The notes under the pieces were generated by a model that was not told the DNA's origin, did not search any database, and saw nothing but the letters and a program-made list of their open reading frames with translations. A stretch of 20,189 nt of DNA from CAXMST01 sp964196325 (GTDB taxonomy: Bacteria; Actinomycetota; Thermoleophilia; Solirubrobacterales; 70-9): the NCBI GenBank assembly GCA_964196325.1, contig CAXMST010000141.1, forward strand, positions 1-20,189, in the 5' to 3' direction. The position numbers and the translations under genes are program-made. Shown one piece after another: positions 15,051 to 20,189 of this stretch (positions are counted from its first letter, which is position 1; each line of letters starts with the position of its first letter).

Positions 15051-16276
15051 GCCGCGGGCAGAGAGACCGCGAAGGTCGTTCCCCGCATCAGCTCGGAGCG
15101 AACGGCGATCTCGCCACCGAGGCCCTCGACGATGCGCTTGACCAGGGTCAGGCCGAGGCCGGAGCCCTCGCTGGCACGGGCGCTGTCGCCGCGCCAGAAC
15201 GGCTCGAAGATGCTCTCGATCGACTCCGCGGGGATGCCCTCCCCGTCGTCCTCGACCAGCAGCTGGATGCCGCCCTGATCAAGGCCGGCCCGAATCGCGA
15301 CGCTGCCGCCGGTATCGGTATGGCGGATCGCGTTCTGGACCAGGTTCTGGATCACCCGGGCCAGCCGTGGCGAGCAGAGCGCCAACTCGGCGTCGCCGAG
15401 CGAGGCCCGCACACCGATCCCCTGCTCCAGGGCCGCCCGCTCGCAGAGCGCCAGCGCCGCCGCGGTCAGATCGCGCAGGCGGGCCCGCTCGGTGTCGGCC
15501 TCGATCGCGCCCGCCTCGAGCTTGATCAGCTCGAACAGATCGTCGGTCAGATCGGTCAGGGAGGCAACGCTCTTGCGCATCTCGGCCATGTAGCGATCGC
15601 GCTCGGGCCCCTCGGCGACGACGCCGTCCTCGATCGCCTCGATCATCGCCCGCAGGCTGGCGAGCGGGGTGCGGAGATCATGCGAGGCGGCGGTGATCAT
15701 GTCGAGGCGATGGGCCTCGAGCTCGCGTTCGCGCTCCAGGGAGCCCTGGAGTCGCGCCGCCATATCGTCGAGGCTGCGAGCGAGGTCGGTGAGCTCGGGC
15801 TCGGCCTCGATCGGCCCAACCCGGGCGTCAAGGTCGCCCTCGCCGAGGCTGCGCGCCGTCGCGCTGAGCCGGTCGACGGCGCCGGTGGTGGCCTGGGTCA
15901 GCGCGAAGGCCGCGCCGCCGCCGGCCGCCGCCGAGTAGAGCAGCAGGACCGCAAGGTGCAGAGCCTGGCTGCCATCGAGGTACATGAGCCAGGCGAGAAT
16001 CAGCAGGTTGACGAGGCCAACAACGATGCCGAGGCCGACGATGCCGAGGATTCGATGCCGGATCGAGGCGCCCGACAGCGCCCGGGCCGCGATCACCGCC
16101 GCGGCGATGGTCAGCAGCACCGCCGGGATCAGGGAGAGCGCCAGGGGGCCAAGCTCCTTGCCGGGCATGCCGACGATCGCGCCGAAGGCGAGGGTCGCGA
16201 TCGCGCCGGCAGCGGTGACCGCGGCAGCCAGCAGCGCGGGAGACGAATCGGCCAGTGCGCTCAGCCGGGCGCTCAT
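15047..16276 (-). CDS. Sensor histidine kinase with four membrane segments and HAMP domain
   Basis: This is the membrane sensor of a two-component system. The 409 residues contain four hydrophobic segments (about 13-37, 43-65, 77-99 and 107-130) with short loops, so there is no large extracytoplasmic sensing domain and the signal is probably sensed in the membrane. A HAMP linker (about 130-183) follows, then the dimerisation helix with the phospho-acceptor His199 in ASHDLRTPL. The ATPase domain shows the N box NLVQNAIRHT (311-320), G1 DDGEGIP (343-349), the F-box region FEPFWRGD and G2 GSGLGL (371-376). Its ATG overlaps the response regulator stop as ATGA, so the two are a cognate pair. The signal is unknown. 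Confidence 0.94.
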   Translation of the reverse strand: MSARLSALADSSPALLAAAVTAAGAIATLAFGAIVGMPGKELGPLALSLIPAVLLTIAAAVIAARALSGASIRHRILGIVGLGIVVGLVNLLILAWLMYLDGSQALHLAVLLLYSAAAGGGAAFALTQATTGAVDRLSATARSLGEGDLDARVGPIEAEPELTDLARSLDDMAARLQGSLERERELEAHRLDMITAASHDLRTPLASLRAMIEAIEDGVVAEGPERDRYMAEMRKSVASLTDLTDDLFELIKLEAGAIEADTERARLRDLTAAALALCERAALEQGIGVRASLGDAELALCSPRLARVIQNLVQNAIRHTDTGGSVAIRAGLDQGGIQLLVEDDGEGIPAESIESIFEPFWRGDSARASEGSGLGLTLVKRIVEGLGGEIAVRSELMRGTTFAVSLPAA

Positions 16277-16989
16277 GGCTCGAACCTGTAGCCGGCGCCA
16301 CGCACGGTCACGATCCGCTCGGGCGCGGAGGGGTCGGTCTCGATCTTCTCCCGCAGGCGACGGATGTGGACGGTCACGGTCGCCGAGTCGCCGTCGAAGG
16401 AGAGGTCCCAGAGCGCGTCGAGCAGGTCCTCGCGGCTCAGCACCCGGCGCGGGTTGACGGCCAGATAGTGCAGCAAATCGAACTCGCGTGGGGCCAGGCT
16501 CAGGGTTTGCTCGCCGAGCTTCGCCTCGCGCGCGATCGGGTCGATCAAGAGCTCGCCGAAGACGAGCTGGTCACCGGGAGCGCCGCCTCCGCCGTTGACG
16601 TTCCCAGCAGCCTCCGCCTTGGCCTCGGCGCGGCGCAGCACCGCGTGCACCCGCGCCACCAGCTCTCGGGGCGAGAAGGGTTTGGCGACGTAGTCGTCGG
16701 CACCGAGGTCCAGCCCGGCGATCCGATCGTCGGTGGTGCCGCGGGCGGTCAGCATGATCACCGCGCTCTCGGTCGTCGCCCGTGCGCGGCGCAGAACCTC
16801 GAGGCCGTCGACCTTGGGCAGCATCAGGTCGAGCACGATCAGATCCGGCGCCGTGGTCAGCGCCCGGATCGCCGCCTGGCCGTCGCCGACGGCGGTAACC
16901 CGGAATCCCTCGCGCTCCAGATAGCGGGCTACGACCTCACGGACCATCTGCTCATCGTCAACGACGAGGATGTGGGCGGATCCCGGCAT
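16273..16989 (-). CDS. OmpR/PhoB-family response regulator
   Basis: This is the cytoplasmic partner of the downstream kinase and a DNA-binding transcription factor. The 238 residues carry a receiver domain (about 5-118) with the acidic pair Asp11-Asp12, the phospho-acceptor Asp54 in VLDLMLPK, Thr81 and Lys103 in AKPFSP. A Gly/Ala-rich linker (about 122-138) follows, then a winged-helix effector domain (about 142-238) with LAPREFDLLHYLAVNP, VTVHIRRLREKIE and the end RGAGYRF. The ATG at 16989 is preceded by a strong GGAGGAG ribosome site. The gene diverges from the rhomboid-like gene across a 102-base spacer containing a CCCTTAAGGG palindrome, a possible binding site. Confidence 0.95.
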   Translation of the reverse strand: MPGSAHILVVDDEQMVREVVARYLEREGFRVTAVGDGQAAIRALTTAPDLIVLDLMLPKVDGLEVLRRARATTESAVIMLTARGTTDDRIAGLDLGADDYVAKPFSPRELVARVHAVLRRAEAKAEAAGNVNGGGGAPGDQLVFGELLIDPIAREAKLGEQTLSLAPREFDLLHYLAVNPRRVLSREDLLDALWDLSFDGDSATVTVHIRRLREKIETDPSAPERIVTVRGAGYRFEP

Positions 16990-17005
16990 GGCCTCAAATC
17001 TCCTC

Positions 17006-17023
17006 CTGCCCCCTTAAGGGCAG
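17006..17023. promoter_or_regulatory. CCCTTAAGGG palindrome in the divergent spacer
   Basis: A perfect 10-base palindrome (17011-17020) is nested in a looser repeat with arms CTGCCC and GGGCAG, just upstream of the response regulator ribosome site. It could be an operator or a 5' leader hairpin of the regulator transcript. The function is not shown, and a 10-base palindrome can arise by chance. Confidence 0.3.
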
Positions 17024-17091
17024 CTTACGGAGCGGGGGCCACGCGGCGCGGGCTACCGCCGCCACCATCCTCGCATCTAGGCTTGGACGCC

Positions 17092-17907
17092 GTGTTCCCT
17101 CTCAAGGACAACGTGCCGAGCGAGCGAGCACCGTGGATGACCTTGGCCCTGATCGCGCTCTGCCTGGTGCTGTTCGGCTACCAGCTGACGCTCTCGGGGG
17201 AGCCGGGCTCGGGCGACGGGCCGCGCGCGATCAGCGAGCGTGAGCAGTTCGCGATCACCCACGGCGCGATTCCGGCGCGGCTGCTCGACCCCGGAGCCGG
17301 CTGCAGCCTCTCGTCGGACGAGAACGGACGCGGCGGCTCGATCGGATGCGGGGAGAGCGCCGCGGCCCCTGCGGGATCGGTCGAGACCGCTCCCTGGCTG
17401 GTCTCACTTGCCTTCTCGCTCTTTCTCAGCGCCGGCCTGCTGGCGCTGCTGCTCAACGTGCTGTTCCTCTGGATGCTTGGCAACACCCTGGAGGACGACC
17501 TCGGACGGCTGGGCCTGCTGGCGCTGTTCGTGGCGGGCGGGGTTGGAGGGCTATATCTGCAGGCGCTGCTCAGCCCCGACTCCACACTGCCGCTCGCGGG
17601 CACCGCCGGTGGTGTTGGCGCGGTGCTTGGCGCCTACCTGCTGCTACATCCAAGGGCCAAGGTTCTGGTGGTCTCGATGCTGCCGCTGCTCGGCGGCTTC
17701 GTCGAGCTGCCGGTGCTGCCACTGGTCGCACTGTGGACCGTCTTGCAGCTGCCGCCGGCAATCTCGGAGCTGAGCCCCGCCGGCCTGAGCGGTGAGGCGC
17801 CGGCCGTCTACGTTGTAGGGGCCGGAGGTTTGCTGCTCGGATTGGCCATGATCAGCGGGCGGCGGGCGCTGCGCTCGGTGAACGCGCTGCCCGGCGGCAG
17901 CGCCTAG
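17092..17907 (+). CDS. Rhomboid-family membrane protein lacking the catalytic dyad
   Basis: This is a rhomboid-fold membrane protein. The GTG at 17092 begins the typical lead-in VFPLKDNVPSERAPWMTLAL, and the 271 residues hold about six hydrophobic segments. The region FLWMLGNTLEDDLGRLG (125-141), followed by DSTLPLAGTAGGVGAVLGAY (163-182) and LLLHPRAKVLV, aligns clearly with active rhomboids. The serine motif GASG reads GTAG here, so Ala172 replaces the nucleophile. The last helix reads VYVVGAGGLLLGL, without the catalytic His, and the histidines of the FLHxxxxHLxxN region are also gone although Asn122 remains. A long loop (about 33-100) with Cys71 and Cys86 separates helices 1 and 2. It is therefore probably a non-proteolytic rhomboid-like protein. 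A TAGGCT at 17078-17083 might be its -10 box. Confidence 0.82.
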   Translation: MFPLKDNVPSERAPWMTLALIALCLVLFGYQLTLSGEPGSGDGPRAISEREQFAITHGAIPARLLDPGAGCSLSSDENGRGGSIGCGESAAAPAGSVETAPWLVSLAFSLFLSAGLLALLLNVLFLWMLGNTLEDDLGRLGLLALFVAGGVGGLYLQALLSPDSTLPLAGTAGGVGAVLGAYLLLHPRAKVLVVSMLPLLGGFVELPVLPLVALWTVLQLPPAISELSPAGLSGEAPAVYVVGAGGLLLGLAMISGRRALRSVNALPGGSA

Positions 17908-17948
17908 GAACGGATCGAAGCGGACCAGCGGAAGGAGGGCGGCAGCGG

Positions 17949-18152
17949 ATGGACAGCGGAACCCGTGGAATTCTGCTCGGCCTGGGCGTCGCCTTCATCC
18001 TGATCTTCGCCGGGATGACGCTCTCCGCGCTCGCCACGGCGCAGCTCAACTTCGCCTCGATCCTCGCCTTCGGCCTCTCCTTCCTGGTGATCGGCACTGC
18101 CCTGTTCGGACTGATCGGCGCGATCCGCAACCCACCGGAGGACGACGAGTAG
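17949..18152 (+). CDS. Small two-helix membrane protein of unknown function
   Basis: I do not recognise a family. The 67-residue product consists of two hydrophobic helices (about 8-30 and 37-58) joined by a short polar turn, with a short N-terminus and an acidic NPPEDDE tail. It is supported as a real gene by a strong AAGGAGGG site at 17932-17939, 9 bases before the ATG, and by its position 41 bases after the rhomboid-like gene on the same strand, which suggests co-transcription. It might be a partner of that membrane protein, but nothing in the sequence demonstrates this. Confidence 0.75.
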   Translation: MDSGTRGILLGLGVAFILIFAGMTLSALATAQLNFASILAFGLSFLVIGTALFGLIGAIRNPPEDDE

Positions 18153-18184
18153 GGCCGGGCCGAGCGCACCCGCGGGAACCGGGC

Positions 18185-18495
18185 TCAGATGTGAAAGCGT
18201 CGGTGGCGGTGCGGGTGGGGCGGCGGCTCCTCGGCACCGGGAGCGCGCACCCAGGCCCAGGTCAGAATCGCCCCGATCGCGCAGACCGCGGCCGGAAACC
18301 AAAGCGTGTGCGAGAGCGCGAAGGTGAACGCATCGGCGACCGCGGCCGTGATCTCGTCCGCTCGCTCAGCGGGCTGGCGCGCTAGTTCGGCCTGGGCCGA
18401 GGCGGTGCCGTTGGCGAGGCCCTCGAGCTCGCCGGCCTGCTGCTCGGTCAGCGGCGGGGTCCCGGCCAGATCCTGGATCTGCTCGCGCAGGAAGG
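18185..18495 (-). pseudogene. C-terminal remnant of a DHA2-type MFS transporter
   Basis: The minus-strand frame ending at the TGA at 18185 encodes about 103 residues resembling the end of an EmrB/QacA-type drug transporter. An Ala/Glu-rich loop (FLREQIQDLAG...QAELARQPAERADEI) is followed by a final helix (about WFPAAVCAIGAILTWAWVRA) and a His/Pro/Arg-rich tail ending HRHRRFHI. The other roughly 13 helices and the start are missing. Resemblance stops at about 18495, where a phosphatidylethanolamine-binding-protein fragment begins on the other strand. The frame itself stays open antisense to that gene, but this is not coding. Family assignment is moderate because the remnant is short. Confidence 0.6.
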
Positions 18496-18499
18496 TGTG
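18494..18499. other. Breakpoint joining two truncated genes
   Basis: Recognisable sequence of the minus-strand transporter ends, and that of the plus-strand PEBP gene begins, within a few bases of 18496. Both genes have lost their 5' parts and keep their 3' ends. One deletion across a formerly divergent pair would give exactly this, as would a mis-join in assembly. Confidence 0.6.
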
Positions 18500-18822
18500 T
18501 GGCGCTTCTGCTCCAGGACCCTGACGCCCCTGGCGGCACCTTTCTCCACTGGAGCGTCTACGGTCTCCAACCCGACGCCGGCGAATTCAAAGCTGGCTCG
18601 GTGCCGTCAGGCGCTCTGGAGGGAGCCAATGACGCTGGCGGGGAGGGCTACGCCCCGCCCTGCCCGCCCGAGGGCGACGATCCGCACCGCTATGTGTTCA
18701 CTGTTCACGCGCTTTCATCCGCACCGAATCTTGAGGCGGGCGCATCGCCCGCCGATGCGGTGGACGAGATCGAGGCGGCGTCGATCACGGGCGTCGAACT
18801 GAGCGGCACCTACGGGCGCTAG
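18496..18822 (+). pseudogene. N-terminally truncated YbhB/YbcL-type PEBP protein
   Basis: The frame encodes the C-terminal two thirds of a bacterial phosphatidylethanolamine-binding (Raf-kinase-inhibitor-like) protein. From a GTG at 18499 it gives 107 residues, with DPDAPGG (7-13), HW (17-18), EGANDAG (41-47), GYAPPCPP (50-57), HRYVFTVHAL (63-72) and the family end TGVELSGTYGR. Intact relatives have about 50-60 further residues that build the first strands of the fold. These are absent, and the DNA upstream of 18496 belongs to a transporter remnant on the opposite strand. An AGGAAGG just before the GTG could fortuitously allow expression of the stub. It is probably non-functional, but the downstream frame is undamaged, so truncation looks recent. 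Confidence 0.75.
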
Positions 18823-19013
18823 ACGCCCCGCCCTGTCACCTTCGCTAAACGCGGGCCGCGTCCGCTCGATGTGAAGGCGTGGCGAAGCGGTGCCAGTGGC
18901 ATCGCGCTACCCCTTCTCGTCCATTGGGGCAGTCTCTGGCGGCTCAAACGGCCCGCCGCCCGCTGCTCCTTCCAGGCGGAAGCGGAAGCGTGGATCGCGC
19001 GAAGACCCCCCCG
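18823..19013. other. Intergenic stretch without a recognisable gene
   Basis: Between the PEBP fragment and the insertion element I see no credible coding frame, RNA gene or repeat. A C7 run at 19006-19012 immediately precedes the end of the transposase gene. The stretch may hold debris from the rearrangements on either side. Confidence 0.5.
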
Positions 19014-19973
19014 CTAGGTGTCCTGACCGGAGACGTCGTGAACGCGGCTGATCGGCGGCCGGTCCCCGATTGAGCTGTGGGGTCTGCGCTCGTTGTAGTA
19101 GCGCAACCAGTGTGGCAGGGCCCGGGCCCGATCGCCGGAACGGCGATAGGTGAGCCCGTATGCCCACTCACGAGCCATCGTCTGCTGGAAGCGCTCGACC
19201 TTGCCGTTGGTCTGGGGCCGATAGGGCTTCGTCGTCAGGTGTCGGATCCGGCGCGCGGCAAGCAGTTCCGCCATCGTCGCGCTCTTGGTGTAGGCGAAGG
19301 CGTTGTCGGTCATCACTCGTCGGACCTCAATCCCCTGAGAGGAGAAGAAGTCGAGTGCCCGCTCGAGGAAGCCGACGACGGTCTGCGCCCGTTCGTTCGG
19401 ATGCAGCTCCACGTAGGCCAGGCGCGAGTGATCGTCAACGATTGAGTGGGCGAACTCATAGCCCGCCTCACGGCGGCGGCCGGTCCGAGAGCGATCACCG
19501 GTAACGGCGTGGCCCGGTGAATCAAAGCGGGCGTAGCGCTTGGTGTCCATGTGCAGGAGATCACCCGGGCAGGGCCACTCGTAGCGGACCGGGCACTCGC
19601 GAGCGGCTCGCGGCGGCCGTGAGATCCCATGGCGGGCGAGCGTTCGGTGGACGGTCGAGTGCGGTCGCCCGACGACGCCGGCGATCAGCCTCGGCCCCCA
19701 GCCCGTGTGGCGGCGGACCTCGCAGATCCTCTGCTGCTCAGAGGCCGGCACCTCATTCGGGCAGCGGTTGGGCCGCGAGGAGCGGTCTTGCAAGCAGTCG
19801 AGGGTCTGGCGCTCAGCTTCGCTGGCCGTCTGCCAGCGATGCCACCACTTGTTCGCAGTCGCCGGCGAGACCCCGAGGCAGCGGGCGGCGGCCTTCTGGC
19901 CCTCGCCTTCGACCGCCTTGACCAGCTCGTGGCGGCCAGCCAGTCCGAGGCGGGCATTACGGTGGATCTTCAT
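19014..19973 (-). CDS. IS481-family DDE transposase
   Basis: The 319-residue protein has an N-terminal helix-turn-helix region (about 12-50, with AAARCLGVSPATANKWWHRW) and a second HTH-like part (about 76-115). The integrase-type catalytic core holds Asp143 in LHMDTKRYAR, Asp223 in MTDNAFAY and Glu260 in YRPQTNGKVERF, the D-D-E triad with the usual spacing. The C-terminal YNERRPHSSIGDRPP is typical of the family. No frameshift or internal stop is present, so the element may be active. The ATG at 19973 has a good AAGGAGG site (complement of 19980-19986), part of which, with the start codon, is locked in a long inverted repeat. The stop codon lies at the very end of the element. Confidence 0.95.
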   Translation of the reverse strand: MKIHRNARLGLAGRHELVKAVEGEGQKAAARCLGVSPATANKWWHRWQTASEAERQTLDCLQDRSSRPNRCPNEVPASEQQRICEVRRHTGWGPRLIAGVVGRPHSTVHRTLARHGISRPPRAARECPVRYEWPCPGDLLHMDTKRYARFDSPGHAVTGDRSRTGRRREAGYEFAHSIVDDHSRLAYVELHPNERAQTVVGFLERALDFFSSQGIEVRRVMTDNAFAYTKSATMAELLAARRIRHLTTKPYRPQTNGKVERFQQTMAREWAYGLTYRRSGDRARALPHWLRYYNERRPHSSIGDRPPISRVHDVSGQDT

Positions 19974-20030
19974 CCGGGTCCTCCTTGGTTGGGGCGTTAG
20001 ACACCCACAGCCTCTCGGCGGACCCGGATG
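19971..20030 (-). promoter_or_regulatory. Inverted repeat enclosing the transposase start codon
   Basis: CATCCGGGTCC (19971-19981) and GGACCCGGATG (20020-20030) are perfect 11-base inverted copies separated by 38 bases. In a minus-strand transcript entering from the right, the second arm contains the transposase ATG and part of its ribosome site, so pairing would hide both. The repeat is seen directly; translational control is inferred from analogy with IS10/IS50, where read-through transcripts are silenced in this way. Confidence 0.5.
20000..20005. repeat. Candidate right terminal repeat of the IS element
   Basis: GACACC is the inverted copy of GGTGTC at 19017-19022. The shared core is only six bases, with a looser match around it, so this is weak evidence for the true end. 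Confidence 0.3.
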
Positions 20031-20042
20031 GTCCTTTCGGCC

Positions 20043-20072
20043 CGAGCCCCGGTTCCTAGGAACCGGGGCTCG
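20043..20072. terminator. 30-bp perfect palindrome, probable terminator
   Basis: The sequence is perfectly self-complementary over 30 bases around the centre CCTAGG, with GC-rich outer arms (CGAGCCCCGG). It begins 8 bases beyond the stop codon of the minus-strand gene at the window's right end and lies upstream of the transposase gene. A transcript would fold into a stem of about 13 pairs with a CUAG loop. There is no T-run, as is usual for actinobacterial terminators. It could also shield the transposase from read-through or be a mobile palindrome. Confidence 0.6.
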
Positions 20073-20080
20073 ACCGCCTC

Positions 20081-20189
20081 TCAGTCGTTCATAACGTGTC
20101 TGGGCGTGTCAACTAGCTCCTCAAGCGTCACATCGCGGCTGGCGCCGAAGTGAGCCTCAACCGAGATCGTCTTGATCAGCTGGTCGCCG
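20081..20189 (-). CDS. C-terminal end of an unidentified protein (5' partial)
   Basis: The minus-strand frame that enters the window at 20189 and stops at the TGA at 20081 gives about 35 residues, including GDQLIKTISVEAHFGASRDV and then LEELVDTPRHVMND. I do not recognise the family, and too little is present to assign a function. It is supported as coding by codon choice like the neighbouring genes, by the absence of any competing frame, and by the strong hairpin placed 8 bases after its stop codon. Confidence 0.5.
   Translation of the reverse strand, partial: GDQLIKTISVEAHFGASRDVTLEELVDTPRHVMND

Larger units (their letters stand above)
19014..20009 (-). mobile_element. IS481-family insertion sequence (boundaries approximate)
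   Basis: A single-transposase element of about 1 kb. Short candidate terminal repeats GGTGTC (19017-19022) and its complement GACACC (20000-20005) flank the gene. With small gaps the match extends to GCT..GGTGTC..AC. I found no target-site duplication next to these repeats, so the ends remain provisional; the element may reach further right, towards 20042. Confidence 0.6.

Noticed and set aside
16255..17091. An open frame that would extend the rhomboid-like protein upstream by 279 residues
   Set aside because: It is antisense to the response regulator and kinase start; the family-like N-terminus begins at the GTG at 17092.
1..20189. CRISPR arrays, tandem repeats, rRNA or tRNA genes, toxin-antitoxin or phage modules
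   Set aside because: None was seen by eye on either strand; a dedicated scan would be decisive for small RNAs.

Overview
The window is high-GC DNA packed with co-directional genes that overlap by ATGA or abut directly. The gene families (leucine dehydrogenase next to a 2-oxoacid dehydrogenase, SCP2-type thiolase, membrane-anchored M28 peptidase, rhomboid-like protein, IS481 transposase), frequent GTG starts and a probable leaderless promoter suggest an actinobacterium, possibly a Thermoleophilia (Solirubrobacter-like) lineage. That placement is inferred from gene style and was not tested by a search.

Layout. (1) 1-5047, plus strand: a tight operon of E1-alpha (5' end outside the window), E1-beta, lipoyl-bearing E2, a leucine/valine-type amino acid dehydrogenase and the octanoyltransferase LipB. 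(2) 5039-9343, minus strand: a run reading M28 peptidase, beta-carbonic anhydrase (frameshifted), CPA2-type cation/proton antiporter, UbiB/ABC1-family protein. (3) 9450-15050, plus strand: TetR regulator, SCP2-type thiolase, acyl-CoA dehydrogenase, cytochrome P450 and lipoyl synthase LipA, nearly gapless. (4) 15047-16989, minus strand: an OmpR-type response regulator and its sensor kinase. (5) 17092-18152, plus strand: a rhomboid-like protein lacking the catalytic residues and a small two-helix membrane protein. (6) 18185-20189: a scarred region with two gene remnants joined head to head, an IS481-family element, a 30-bp perfect palindrome and the 3' end of an unidentified gene.

How the genes may work together (inference). 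The amino acid dehydrogenase makes branched 2-oxo acids, the E1/E2 complex turns them into acyl-CoAs, and the acyl-CoA dehydrogenase (catalytic base placed as in isovaleryl-CoA dehydrogenase) and thiolase could carry them on. LipB and LipA, split between the two plus-strand operons, would make the lipoyl cofactor that E2 needs. No E3 (dihydrolipoamide dehydrogenase) lies in the window.

I did not find a convincing new defence or mobile system. The points most worth a second look are the catalytically dead rhomboid, the decapitated gene pair at about 18496, the carbonic anhydrase frameshift, the TetR leaderless promoter with its overlapping inverted repeat, the start-codon hairpin of the transposase, and the lipoylation/acyl-CoA gene grouping.
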